A stretch of DNA of 64,000 bases. It comes from Williamsia sp. 1138. GTDB taxonomy: Bacteria > Actinomycetota > Actinomycetes > Mycobacteriales > Mycobacteriaceae. This document shows positions 18,665 through 27,121 of this stretch, piece by piece. Numbering within the stretch: the stretch's first letter is position 1; every line of letters begins with the position of its first letter. The translations under genes were made by a program, and so were the position numbers. The stretch lies in NCBI RefSeq assembly GCF_002095435.2, contig NZ_MJEJ02000054.1:124001-188000 (forward strand), read 5' to 3'. Under the pieces are notes generated by a model. The model was not told where the DNA came from. It saw nothing but the letters and a program-made list of their open reading frames with translations, and did not search any database.

Positions 18665-19850
18665 CTGCTGCACCTTTCGTATCCCCCTTCGACCGCTGTT
18701 CTCTTGGAACCGTGAGTTCCCATTCGGTTCCCTCGCCCGGTGCCGTGTCCAACCGGGCCGATCCACCGAGTGCCTCCATCCGCTCGACGATCGACCGGGA
18801 CACCCCCATCCGACCCTCGGCGACTGCTTCCGCAAGCCGGCCCTCGTCGATGCCGACACCGTCATCACGCACGCTGACGACCACCTCGTCACCGAGATCC
18901 TCGACCAGCACGTAGGCCTTCGCTGCGGATCCCGCATGGAACTCGACGTTGTCGAGGGCATTGACCACCGCGGCCTCGAGTTCCAGCGCCCTCCGGTGAT
19001 CGAGGGTGACGGGCTCACCCGGTTCACTGATGGATACCCGGTCGCCGGCATGGGGGCGAAGCAGCAGCCGAAGATCGATGTCGGCCGGCTCACCGGAAAG
19101 GGTGGCCGGTTCTATATCGGCGATCAGCCGCCGCAACGACCGTTCCTGTTCACCCGCCAACTGTGCCAACTGCGCTGTCTCGCCGCCGATTTCCGCACCA
19201 CGCCGGGTGATCAACGCCAGCACCTGCAACACCCCGTCGTGCACCTGCCTGCTCAGCCGATCACGCTCCTCGGCCGCGGCGGCAACCCGCATCGCCCTGG
19301 CAACCCGGTCGTGGTTCCGGCGAGCCGTCACCGAGGCCAGGCCGACCCCGACCCCCACCGCCAGTAGCACCACCACCGTGGCGTCGCGTCCCACGTTGAG
19401 GTCGTAACCACCCTTGGCAACCGCACTGGCGGCCCGCACCACGAGTCCGAAGCCGGCGCCCACCAACGGGCCGCCCAGGATTGCGGCCGACACAACGACA
19501 TTCGTCGCCCACAGGGTCGTGGGGAACGACTGGTTCGACGCCGCCCAGTCGGCCGAGGCGACGAACCTGGTGGAGATCACCAGCACGCAGACGATCACCA
19601 GCTCGGCGATGACCCACGACCAGCGACGTCCCGTGCCCTTGAGGTAACCGATCGTGCTGATCCCGGTCCAGACGGTCAGGATCGCGAAGAGGAACCAGCT
19701 CCACGCCACCCGTTCGTAGTCGTTGTGCACCGCCAGCTGAAACCCCAGCGCGTAGACGAAACTCAGCAACCGGAACACCTGGGCGGCCCGCCAGAGCGGA
19801 CCCACCGGGTCATCGTCGAGTAACGAGGAGAGCGCTGCGCGGGAACTCAT
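18657..19850 (-). CDS. MacS-like sensor histidine kinase
   Basis: A 397-residue membrane kinase. The N-terminal half holds about five to six membrane segments (roughly 22-172) with little extracytoplasmic sequence, suggesting that it senses a membrane or intramembrane signal. The dimerisation segment RLSRQVHDGVLQVLALITRRG carries the phosphoacceptor His204 in the HDGVLQ form used by NarL-type kinases. The ATPase domain has the N-box (ALDNVEFHA) and G-boxes (VRDDGVGID, GRMGVSRSI, GEGTEWEL). It starts three bases after the AI-2E permease stop and overlaps the response regulator, giving a three-gene operon. Confidence 0.93.
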   Translation of the reverse strand: MSSRAALSSLLDDDPVGPLWRAAQVFRLLSFVYALGFQLAVHNDYERVAWSWFLFAILTVWTGISTIGYLKGTGRRWSWVIAELVIVCVLVISTRFVASADWAASNQSFPTTLWATNVVVSAAILGGPLVGAGFGLVVRAASAVAKGGYDLNVGRDATVVVLLAVGVGVGLASVTARRNHDRVARAMRVAAAAEERDRLSRQVHDGVLQVLALITRRGAEIGGETAQLAQLAGEQERSLRRLIADIEPATLSGEPADIDLRLLLRPHAGDRVSISEPGEPVTLDHRRALELEAAVVNALDNVEFHAGSAAKAYVLVEDLGDEVVVSVRDDGVGIDEGRLAEAVAEGRMGVSRSIVERMEALGGSARLDTAPGEGTEWELTVPREQRSKGDTKGAADA

Positions 19851-19853
19851 GCG

Positions 19854-21140
19854 TCAGCTGGAATCGGCTGAGCTGCCCCGCTTGTCGTCCGGTGCCGCGT
19901 CGTCGTCGGGTTTCTCGGCCTTTGGCCCTCGGGCACCGTGGGCGTCGAGATCATCCCACTTCGGCCGGTCGGGTTCGGCCTCGTACATTCGTTCGTGTTC
20001 CTTGCCGGTTGCCGCGGCCACCTCGGCCAGCTCACTGTCGTCATCGATCGACTTCGACTTGTTCACCAGCGTCCGGATCGCGGTGTTGAGGAACGCGATG
20101 ATCGGCACCGCCAGCAGGCCTCCGACGATGCCCGCGGTGACCAGGCCCGCCGCGATCGCGAGCACCACTGCGACCGGGTGCAGACGTACCGAACGTCCCA
20201 ACAGGAACGGTTGCAGCACATGACTTTCGAGCTGCATCACGCCCACCACCACCGCGAGTGCGATGACTGCGGCGATCCAGCCCTGGGTCACCAGGGCCAC
20301 GAGGACGGCGAGGCTGCCGGTGATCAGCGCACCGACGATCGGGATGAACGCACCGATGAACACCAGGGACGCCAGTGGAAGCGCCAGCGGCACCTGCAGG
20401 ATCGCCAGACCCGCGCCGATACCGATCGCGTCGACAGCGGCGACCACCACGGTCGCGCGCACGTAACCGACCAGGGATCCGAACCCGTTCTGTCCTGCTT
20501 CCCAGACCTTTTCGCGGGACCCCTCCGGGATGGCCAGTGTCAGGAACCGCCAGATCTGGCCGCCGCCATAGAGAAAGAAGATCATCAGGAACAACATCAG
20601 AAAGCCACCGGTGACGATTTCGCTGACCGTGGTGAAGGTCGCCAACGCGCCGGATGTCACCTTGTCCTGGTTGTCCTGCAGGAACTTGATGGAGTCATCG
20701 CCGAGATGATCGATCTGCTCCTGACGGATGTTCAGCGGACCATCGACGAGCCAGCCCCGGCTGTCGTCGATGGTCTTGGTGACCTGATCCGTCAGATCCG
20801 GGACACCGTCGATGAACTGCTGCACGACGAAGGTCATGATCCCGGCGATCGCGCCGATCGCAACCACCAGCGACGCGACGACGGCCAGCGCGCGCGGCAC
20901 CCCACGACGATTGAGCCAGTCGACCACCGGCACCAGGAACGCCGTGCCCAGCACCGCCAGCCCGATCGGGACGAAGACTTCCTCGTATCTCGCGATCACC
21001 TGGGACGCGACATACAGCGCGACCGCGATCACCACCAGCCGCCACGACCACTCTGCGGCGGCCCGGACGACCGGATGCACCTTCAAACGATCTGCGGTTC
21101 GGTCTGTGGTGCTGACGTCCTCGAGTTTCCCCTGGCTCAC
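19854..21140 (-). CDS. AI-2E (TqsA/YdiK)-family transporter
   Basis: A 428-residue membrane protein from the GTG at 21140 (read VSQGKLEDVSTTDRTAD); the open frame runs further into the divergent promoter region without a better start. About eight membrane segments are visible, with the long extracytoplasmic amphipathic section after the third segment that marks this family. The conserved FIPIVGALITGSLAVLVAL-type region lies near residue 310. The C-terminus is an acidic, charged cytoplasmic tail of about 70 residues. Some family members export autoinducer-2 and others are Na+/H+ or Li+ antiporters, so the cargo is open. It is the first gene of the operon with the MacS-like kinase and the regulator. 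Confidence 0.9.
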   Translation of the reverse strand: MSQGKLEDVSTTDRTADRLKVHPVVRAAAEWSWRLVVIAVALYVASQVIARYEEVFVPIGLAVLGTAFLVPVVDWLNRRGVPRALAVVASLVVAIGAIAGIMTFVVQQFIDGVPDLTDQVTKTIDDSRGWLVDGPLNIRQEQIDHLGDDSIKFLQDNQDKVTSGALATFTTVSEIVTGGFLMLFLMIFFLYGGGQIWRFLTLAIPEGSREKVWEAGQNGFGSLVGYVRATVVVAAVDAIGIGAGLAILQVPLALPLASLVFIGAFIPIVGALITGSLAVLVALVTQGWIAAVIALAVVVGVMQLESHVLQPFLLGRSVRLHPVAVVLAIAAGLVTAGIVGGLLAVPIIAFLNTAIRTLVNKSKSIDDDSELAEVAAATGKEHERMYEAEPDRPKWDDLDAHGARGPKAEKPDDDAAPDDKRGSSADSS

Positions 21141-21264
21141 CTGGGCAACATTAGACCCCACCCCTGCGTCGCGCGCTGAACCCGGCGCAGGGGCGAATAC
21201 TCGCGTACGGTTTCGCCGAGTCTCGGCTGTAACTCGGACACTGCCGCCCGATAGGGTGCCTAGC

Positions 21265-22425
21265 ATGACGGCGACGCAATCGACCCGCCGCCGCTTCTGG
21301 TGGGTGCGCTGGGTGGCACTCGCGTTGGTCGTGGTGATTCTCTCGGTCGAGGCCTATCTGGTCTGGCCGAAGCTCAGGGAGACCTGGTTCCACCTCGACG
21401 AGATCGAGTGGGAGTGGGTTGCCCTCTGCATCTTGGCAGCCGTGCTCTCGATGGACAGCTTTGCGCAGGTGCAGCGGACGCTTCTCCGATCGGCCGGTGT
21501 CAGGGTGAAGCAGTGGCAGTCCCTGTCAGTGGTACTCGCAGCGAACTCGCTGAGCCAGACGATGCCCGGTGGGCAGGTGCTCGCGCCCGCATTCACCTAC
21601 CGCGAAACCCGCAAGTGGGGAGCGACACCCGTCATCGCGTCGTGGCAGGTCGTCATGTCCGGACTCTTGATGGGTGTCGGTCTCGCCGTGCTCGGCCTGG
21701 GAGGCGCCCTGCTGGCGGGAGCCAAGACCAGCCCGTTCTCGGTCATCTTCTCGATCAGCGGCTTCATCGCGTTCGCCCTGGTCGCCCAGTACATCGCCCG
21801 GCACCCGGAATCGATCGAGGGCATCGGCGTCACGTTGCTGCGGTGGATCAATCACCTCCGCGACAAAGCCGCAGATCACGGCGTCCAGCGGTGGCACGAG
21901 ATCTTGCGGCAACTGCAGGCAGTTCAGCTCAAACCGAAAGAGGCCTCGCAAGCGTTCGGGTGGTCACTGTTCAACTGGGTCGCGGACGTCGCCTGCCTGG
22001 CCTTCGCCTGCTACGCGGTCGGCGGGCAACCCAGCATCGCCGGATTGATGGTGGCGTACGCGGCGTCGAAGGCCGTGGGCACCGCGATACCACTGCTCCC
22101 AGGAGGACTCGGGGTCGTCGACGGCGTGCTGGTGCCCGCGCTGACATCTGCCGGCATGGGCGCCGCGGAGTCGGTCACCGCAGTTCTCGTGTACCGCATG
22201 ATCAGCTACCTGCTGGTGGCCCTGGTGGGCTGGATTGTGATCCTCGTCATGTTCAGAGGTACTTATCGGGCCGAGGCCGAGAGCGGGGACACGATCGAGG
22301 AAGAAGTCGTCGAAGAGCTCGACGACGTCGCGGAAGAGGGCTCGAAGAACGTCTCGTCGGACCCCGATCCCCCGATCATCCGACCGTCGGACGAACGGCC
22401 GGATTCGCCCGATTCGGTTCGCTGA
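21265..22425 (+). CDS. Lysylphosphatidylglycerol synthase TM-region / UPF0104 membrane protein
   Basis: A 386-residue polytopic protein of the UPF0104/AglD/MprF-flippase group. Family features are the motif LSQTMPGGQVLAPAFTYRETRK near residue 92 and a C-terminal region with GTAIPLLPGGLGVVDG. About eight membrane segments are followed by an acidic cytoplasmic tail (EEEVVEELDDVAEEGS). Only the flippase-type domain is present, not the aminoacyl-transferase domain of MprF, so it may flip a lipid. The ATG at 21265 lies 124 bases from the divergent AI-2E gene. Confidence 0.88.
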   Translation: MTATQSTRRRFWWVRWVALALVVVILSVEAYLVWPKLRETWFHLDEIEWEWVALCILAAVLSMDSFAQVQRTLLRSAGVRVKQWQSLSVVLAANSLSQTMPGGQVLAPAFTYRETRKWGATPVIASWQVVMSGLLMGVGLAVLGLGGALLAGAKTSPFSVIFSISGFIAFALVAQYIARHPESIEGIGVTLLRWINHLRDKAADHGVQRWHEILRQLQAVQLKPKEASQAFGWSLFNWVADVACLAFACYAVGGQPSIAGLMVAYAASKAVGTAIPLLPGGLGVVDGVLVPALTSAGMGAAESVTAVLVYRMISYLLVALVGWIVILVMFRGTYRAEAESGDTIEEEVVEELDDVAEEGSKNVSSDPDPPIIRPSDERPDSPDSVR

Positions 22426-22455
22426 GCGCGCGCGGTGCCCGCTACGGTGGCTCGT

Positions 22456-22857
22456 ATGCGCCGAACGCTCACCGCCCTCAGTGATCTACTCGCGGTGCTC
22501 GTCTTCGCCTTCATCGGCCGCATGAACCATGCCGAGGGTCTGTCGATCGAGGGCGTGTTCAGCACGACCTGGCCCTTCGCGATCGGCGCGGCCATCGGCT
22601 GGGCCCTGGCATATCTCTTCGCACACATGCGCGCCGACCACGGGTTCGACTACGACTTCCGGCCCGAACGACTCATCCCCGACGGTGCGCTGGTGTGGAT
22701 CGGCGCGGTCGCGATCGGGATGACCCTTCGCCACCTCTTCCATCAGGGCGTCGCGCTCAGCTTCGTCATCGTCGCGACCATCGTGCTCGGCGCCTTCCTG
22801 CTGGGCTGGCGCGCGATTCGGGTGCTGCTCGTGCGGCGTTCAGTCCTCACCGTCTGA
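22456..22857 (+). CDS. DUF3054 membrane protein
   Basis: A 133-residue protein with four membrane segments. The sequence FAFIGRMNHAEG after the first helix and the TTWPFAIGAAIGWAL stretch fit DUF3054, an actinobacterial and haloarchaeal family of unknown function. The ATG at 22456 is preferred; a GTG at 22435 is possible. It follows the UPF0104-type gene by 30 bases and its 3' end overlaps the convergent sigma-factor gene by 18 bases. Confidence 0.85.
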   Translation: MRRTLTALSDLLAVLVFAFIGRMNHAEGLSIEGVFSTTWPFAIGAAIGWALAYLFAHMRADHGFDYDFRPERLIPDGALVWIGAVAIGMTLRHLFHQGVALSFVIVATIVLGAFLLGWRAIRVLLVRRSVLTV

Positions 22858-23775
22858 CGTCGGATCGTCAGGCGGGATCAACGCCTCCAGATGCGTGAGC
22901 TTGCCAGGATTTCGCACGAACATCAGTCGGCTGATGCCCGCGGCCCCCTCGGGAGCTCCGCGCCGCTGCGTCTCCTGGGAGAAGTCGAAGGAGAGCAGCG
23001 TATCGGGCTTCCCCTCCCGCACCATCAGCACCGCAGGCCCACCGTTGCATTCGACGAGCAGGGGGTACGACCCGACTGCGAACTTCGTGACGGCGCCGAG
23101 GACGAATCGGGCGACCTTGTCGCGACCGGTCATCGGGACGCGGGCGGCGCTGACGATGCCGCCGCCGTCGCTGATGGACACCACGTCCGCGGTGAGCGCA
23201 GCCTCGAGCGCCTCGAGATCGCCCGCCTGGGCGGCCGCGACGAACGCGGTCATGACCCGCGCCCGCTCGTCGGGGTCCACCGACGACCGGCGTTCACGTC
23301 CGACGTGTTCCCGCGCCCGGCGGGCCAGCTGTCGGGCGTTGGCCTCACTGGTCTCGAGCAGCCGAGCGATCTCGCGGTAGGGGTAGTCGAAGGCTTCGCG
23401 CAGGATGTATGCCGCGCGCTCGCGCGGATCGAGTCGTTCGAGTAGCAGGACCACTGCCATCTCCAGGGCTTCGGCACGAACGGCCCCGAGCGCGGGATCG
23501 TCGACGGTCGACACCGGCTCCGGCAACCAGGGCCCGATGTACGTCTCCCGTGTCGCTCGCGCCGATGTCACCGCATTGATCGACAGCCGGGTGACGGTGG
23601 TGACGAGGAACGCCTCCGCATTGCGGACCACGTCATGATCGGTCCCCTGCCAACGGAGCCAGGCATCCTGCACCAGGTCTTCGGCCTCGCCTGCGGCGCC
23701 GGTCATGCGGTAGGCGATGCCGAACAGACGTGGCCGAAGCCGCTCGAACTCGTCGAGTGCGCTCGCCTGCGACAT
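22840..23775 (-). CDS. sigJ: ECF41-family sigma factor (SigJ-like)
   Basis: An extracytoplasmic-function sigma factor of 311 residues. Region 2 (RPRLFGIAYRMTGAAGEAEDLVQDAWLRW) and region 4 (LDPRERAAYILREAFDYPYREIARLL) are followed by an NTF2/SnoaL-like domain that acts in this group as a built-in regulator instead of an anti-sigma factor. Group signatures are all present: the linker YIGPWLPEP, DGGG at the start of the C-terminal domain and NPGKL near the end (consensus NPDKL). The ATG at 23775 follows AAAGGG at good spacing. It diverges from an oxidoreductase gene, the usual genomic setting of ECF41 (carboxymuconolactone decarboxylase, oxidoreductase or epimerase neighbours). Confidence 0.95.
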   Translation of the reverse strand: MSQASALDEFERLRPRLFGIAYRMTGAAGEAEDLVQDAWLRWQGTDHDVVRNAEAFLVTTVTRLSINAVTSARATRETYIGPWLPEPVSTVDDPALGAVRAEALEMAVVLLLERLDPRERAAYILREAFDYPYREIARLLETSEANARQLARRAREHVGRERRSSVDPDERARVMTAFVAAAQAGDLEALEAALTADVVSISDGGGIVSAARVPMTGRDKVARFVLGAVTKFAVGSYPLLVECNGGPAVLMVREGKPDTLLSFDFSQETQRRGAPEGAAGISRLMFVRNPGKLTHLEALIPPDDPTSDGED

Positions 23776-23838
23776 CACATACCCTTTCGCCAGGTCTCGG
23801 CCGCAGATCCCACCGCGTGTCAGCCGTTTCGATGAGCT

Positions 23839-23865
23839 TGTCACATCCGCGACCCCTCGACGGTC
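23839..23865 (+). promoter_or_regulatory. ECF41-type promoter for the NmrA-like gene
   Basis: TGTCACA at 23839-23845, a 16-base spacer, then GGTC at 23862-23865. As I recall it, the ECF41 target is TGTCACA-N16-CGTC, so the -35 is exact and the -10 matches three of four. The element lies about 55 bases before the oxidoreductase start and points toward it. Confidence 0.72.
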
Positions 23866-23918
23866 TGGGGTTTTGTCCGGCAAACACACGCCGGCCGAGA
23901 CGATGAGAGGCAGCAATC

Positions 23919-24665
23919 ATGACGACATTCCTGGTCACCGGAGCCACCGGGCGGATCGGCGTCCCGACCACCGCGCAGTTGCGGTCCGCCGGGCACGACG
24001 TACGCGCTCTGAGCAGGCGCAGCGGTCCGGGTCTCGTCACCGGAGATCTGCTCACGGGCCTCGACAGCGCTGTCCTCGACGACGTCGACACGATCATCCA
24101 CCTCGCGACGACCAACGGCGCGAAGGACATACAGGTCGCGGAGAACCTCTTTCGGGCGGCTGCCGCAGCAGGCGTCGCGCACGTGGTGCTGCTGTCGATC
24201 GTCGGCATCGACACCATCCCGATGGGGTTCTACAAGCAACGCGTCCAGATCGAGGAGATCGCGACGAACTCCCACGTGCCGCTGACCCTGCAGCGGGCCA
24301 CGCAGTTCCACCCATTCGTGGAACAGATGTTCACCGCGCAGCGGTTCTCACCGGTGTTCGTGAGTCCGTCGATCCGTTTCCAACCCATTGCCACCGCTGA
24401 GGTCGCCGCGCGACTGGTGGATCTGGCGGCTGGTGACCCCGCGGGCCGGGTCGATGACATCGGCGGTCCCGAGCAACGCACCGCGGGCGATCTGCTCGAC
24501 GCCTGGAAGCGGGCCACGGGACGACATCGCCCGACCGTTCCGCTACGTCTTCCGGGAAAGCTGTTCAAGGCCTTCGCAGCCGGCGAGAACCTCACCGAGG
24601 GGAAGGGTTTCGGGAAGCAGACCTTCGAACAGTTCCTGGCGGGCAAATATCCGGCTGTCAGATGA
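23919..24665 (+). CDS. NAD(P)-binding NmrA/atypical-SDR oxidoreductase
   Basis: A 248-residue Rossmann-fold protein. The N-terminal FLVTGATGRIGVPTTAQL carries the GxxGxxG-type NAD(P) loop of atypical SDRs. A second strand ends in RALSRRSG, consistent with NADP preference, and DVDTIIHLATT and HVVLLSIVGID follow. There is no YxxxK with clear Ser partner, so it may act as an NmrA-like redox sensor or a reductase. A ribosome site GAGAGG precedes the ATG. It is the divergent partner of the ECF41 sigma factor and has an ECF41-type promoter, so it is the predicted main target of that sigma factor. Confidence 0.9.
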   Translation: MTTFLVTGATGRIGVPTTAQLRSAGHDVRALSRRSGPGLVTGDLLTGLDSAVLDDVDTIIHLATTNGAKDIQVAENLFRAAAAAGVAHVVLLSIVGIDTIPMGFYKQRVQIEEIATNSHVPLTLQRATQFHPFVEQMFTAQRFSPVFVSPSIRFQPIATAEVAARLVDLAAGDPAGRVDDIGGPEQRTAGDLLDAWKRATGRHRPTVPLRLPGKLFKAFAAGENLTEGKGFGKQTFEQFLAGKYPAVR

Positions 24666-24673
24666 AGCTGAGA

Positions 24674-25309
24674 TCAGCGGGCTCGGTGGCCCACCGCATC
24701 ACGGGCCACCGCCTGATAGCGCGCGATCACCTGTTCCTCGGTGGCCTGCCCGCCCGGCCGGAACCACATGGCGACAGCGGTACAGGCGGTGACCACGAAC
24801 CTGGAGGCCTCGACCGGATTATCCGTGCGAAACTCACCACGCCGGACACCATCTGCGACCACACGATCGAAAATACGCTGCTGCGCATCACGATTGGCTA
24901 TCACCTGCTCCAGCGCGACTGGGTCGAGGCTGCGGAGCTCGGAGTTGCCGATGTAGCTCTCCAGCGGGTTCTCGGCGTGCACGCCGACGTGTGTACGGAC
25001 GATGGCGTCGAGCTGATGCACCGGGTCGGCGGGCGCATCGAGCAGCGCCCGCTCGGTCGCTTCCACCAACGCTTCCCCTCCACGAGCCAGAATCGTCACC
25101 AGAAGCTCGTGTTTGGACCCGAAGTGGTTGTAGATCGAACCGGCGCTGATGCCTGCGAACCCGGCGATGTCGCGGACGGAGGTCCCGTGGTACCCGCGCG
25201 CGGCGATCATCTGCACGGCCGCACTGAGAATCACCCGGGCAGTCGGGTCGTCGCCGTCACGGATGGCCGCGGTGGTGAAAGCGGGCTCCGAAGGCGGACC
25301 TGACTTCAT
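24674..25309 (-). CDS. TetR-family transcriptional regulator
   Basis: A 211-residue regulator with a clear N-terminal helix-turn-helix (TSVRDIAGFAGISAGSIYNHFGSKHELL, about 43-70) and a helical ligand domain containing VIANRDAQQRIFDRVVADGV, the pattern seen in TetR proteins controlling fatty-acid or steroid genes. It follows the penicillin-binding-like lipoprotein gene by 42 bases on the same strand, so the two may be co-transcribed. It converges with the NmrA-like gene with eight bases between stops. Its target is not evident. Confidence 0.92.
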   Translation of the reverse strand: MKSGPPSEPAFTTAAIRDGDDPTARVILSAAVQMIAARGYHGTSVRDIAGFAGISAGSIYNHFGSKHELLVTILARGGEALVEATERALLDAPADPVHQLDAIVRTHVGVHAENPLESYIGNSELRSLDPVALEQVIANRDAQQRIFDRVVADGVRRGEFRTDNPVEASRFVVTACTAVAMWFRPGGQATEEQVIARYQAVARDAVGHRAR

Positions 25310-25351
25310 TGCGTACCTCCCGCGCTCGTGGACCGTGAACGTCCGGCCAGC

Positions 25352-26998
25352 CTACTGCGGATGAGCGCGAGGGGTGAAGAAGCGTTGTGCCACAGCCAGA
25401 GCCGCGGACCCGGATCGCTCCCCCTCGGCGTAGACGACCACGACGCGACCGCCCACGATACCGACGAACCACCCGGGGCCCTGCGGTCCGTTGGTCCCGA
25501 CCAGCGCACGCAGTCCCGGCGCGTTGGTGAGGTCGCTGGCGTCACCCTTGGTCGCCGTCTCCTTCATCGCGCCGTTGACCGTCGCCAGCACCTTTTTGTC
25601 GACCGGACCCAGCTCACCGCCTTCGACCCGCCCCGCCTGACCCGAGATGATGGACGGGGCAATCGAATTCGTACGCGCGATCGCAACGCCGAGCGCGCCC
25701 ATGTTCAGCGCGGACACCTTGAGATCCTCGGGCCGGAACGTCACCGGCTCCGCGACCGGACCGCCCTGGGGGCCGGACGGACGGATACCCGGGATCGTGA
25801 AGTCGACGTCGAGGCCCAGTTGCGCCAGCAGCTGCGCGGCGCGGGCGTCGTCGGGTCCGGCCAGCTGATTGATCACCGTGGCAACCGGTTCCAGCGTGCT
25901 ACCCGGCGTGTAGTCCTTGTCGATCGTGATGTCTTGCTCGGCCGCTGCGTCGTTGCGCATGGAGGCCCGGATCACGCCGGTCTTGGCGTCGAGGACCAAG
26001 ATGCTCGCCGGTTGGGCCACCTCCACCACGGCATCGAGCGCGTCGAGTTGCGTGACCTGGTCGATGGTGGTGCCGACGTTCGGTCCCGCGGGGCCCTGCT
26101 CGCCGGCGAGTTGCACTGGCCGTACGCCCGGGGCGACCATCTGAGCCGACCATCCGGAGGTGGCATCCCGGATTGCCTGCCAATAATCGTGGACCCCGTC
26201 CAGGACGGGTGAGGCGATCCGACGGTCGAGCAGGACGAGTTGCGGTACGGGCTTCACCGACACGCCCGGCACCGACTTGGGGTCTCCGGCGAGTGCGACC
26301 ATGTCCGAATCTCGCACGGACACCACCGTCACCGGCTTGTTCTCGGCGGCGGCGAGTTGGTCGCGGATGACGCTCGGGGTGACCAGTTGCGCAAGAGGCT
26401 CGATGATGGTCGCGAGCGAGGCGATCGACGAGTTCACGTCCGGGGTGCCGGCGGGGTCGAGGACGATCTCGTTGATCGTCTGCAGGGTGAGCATGTTCTT
26501 CCCGAACCGGTCCTGCACCACGGGTGCGGGACGCGCATCCGTTCGGAGGTTGCGCAAGCTGCCGCCGGTGGGCATGTTGTCGGCGAGCACTTCCGGCTGC
26601 CATTGGATCCGCCAGCCGAGGGAGAGGCGTCGGGCCGAGCCCGAGGTCTCCGTCTTGAGTTCGCGATCATCACCGAGGACCCAGGTCGTGGTCAGCTCGA
26701 ACGTGGCGGTGCCGTCGGTGTATTCCTCGGCCCGCTCGACGTCGACATTCACCTTCTGCGCACCCATGCCTGTAAACGAGGCGGCAAGCGATCCTTCCGC
26801 CTGCCCCGGCGCGGAGGTGAGTGCGGCAGCGGCGAGTGCGTCCTGGTCTTCCATCGCGGTGGCGAACGAGTCGAGCAGGGCCGCCGCACCCGTATCCAGA
26901 GGTTTGCTGAACGCGCCGCACGAAGCAACACCGAGCGCGCAGACGAGCGCGAGAACAGCAGTGGCCGCGAGGCGGCCGGGGGAACGACGCATAGTCAC
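25352..26998 (-). CDS. Penicillin-binding-protein-like lipoprotein lacking catalytic motifs
   Basis: A 548-residue exported lipoprotein with signal peptide and lipobox GVASC (Cys27). An NTF2-like MecA_N-type domain (about 35-145) precedes a class B PBP-like transpeptidase domain, an arrangement like Rv2864c. The transpeptidase lacks its motifs. The SxxK box is STLE (Ser367, Glu370 in place of the general-base Lys, within DYTPGSTLEPVATV). The KTG box before WFVG reads VGTNGPQGPGWFVG. Such a protein probably cannot form the acyl-enzyme and may act as a scaffold or ligand-binding protein in the envelope. The GTG at 26998 is chosen because AGGAG lies eight bases upstream; the GTG at 27007 would overlap that site. 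Confidence 0.87.
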   Translation of the reverse strand: MTMRRSPGRLAATAVLALVCALGVASCGAFSKPLDTGAAALLDSFATAMEDQDALAAAALTSAPGQAEGSLAASFTGMGAQKVNVDVERAEEYTDGTATFELTTTWVLGDDRELKTETSGSARRLSLGWRIQWQPEVLADNMPTGGSLRNLRTDARPAPVVQDRFGKNMLTLQTINEIVLDPAGTPDVNSSIASLATIIEPLAQLVTPSVIRDQLAAAENKPVTVVSVRDSDMVALAGDPKSVPGVSVKPVPQLVLLDRRIASPVLDGVHDYWQAIRDATSGWSAQMVAPGVRPVQLAGEQGPAGPNVGTTIDQVTQLDALDAVVEVAQPASILVLDAKTGVIRASMRNDAAAEQDITIDKDYTPGSTLEPVATVINQLAGPDDARAAQLLAQLGLDVDFTIPGIRPSGPQGGPVAEPVTFRPEDLKVSALNMGALGVAIARTNSIAPSIISGQAGRVEGGELGPVDKKVLATVNGAMKETATKGDASDLTNAPGLRALVGTNGPQGPGWFVGIVGGRVVVVYAEGERSGSAALAVAQRFFTPRAHPQ

Positions 26999-27121
26999 AA
27001 TTTTCACTCCTGTAACAGGGTGAATGCCACCAATGTGGTTCCCAACTTGCTTACGAGGTCGTCACAATCGAGTAACTACCCTTAATCTGCCCTGATTTGG
27101 ACCCATTTCGGGCAGCGGAGG

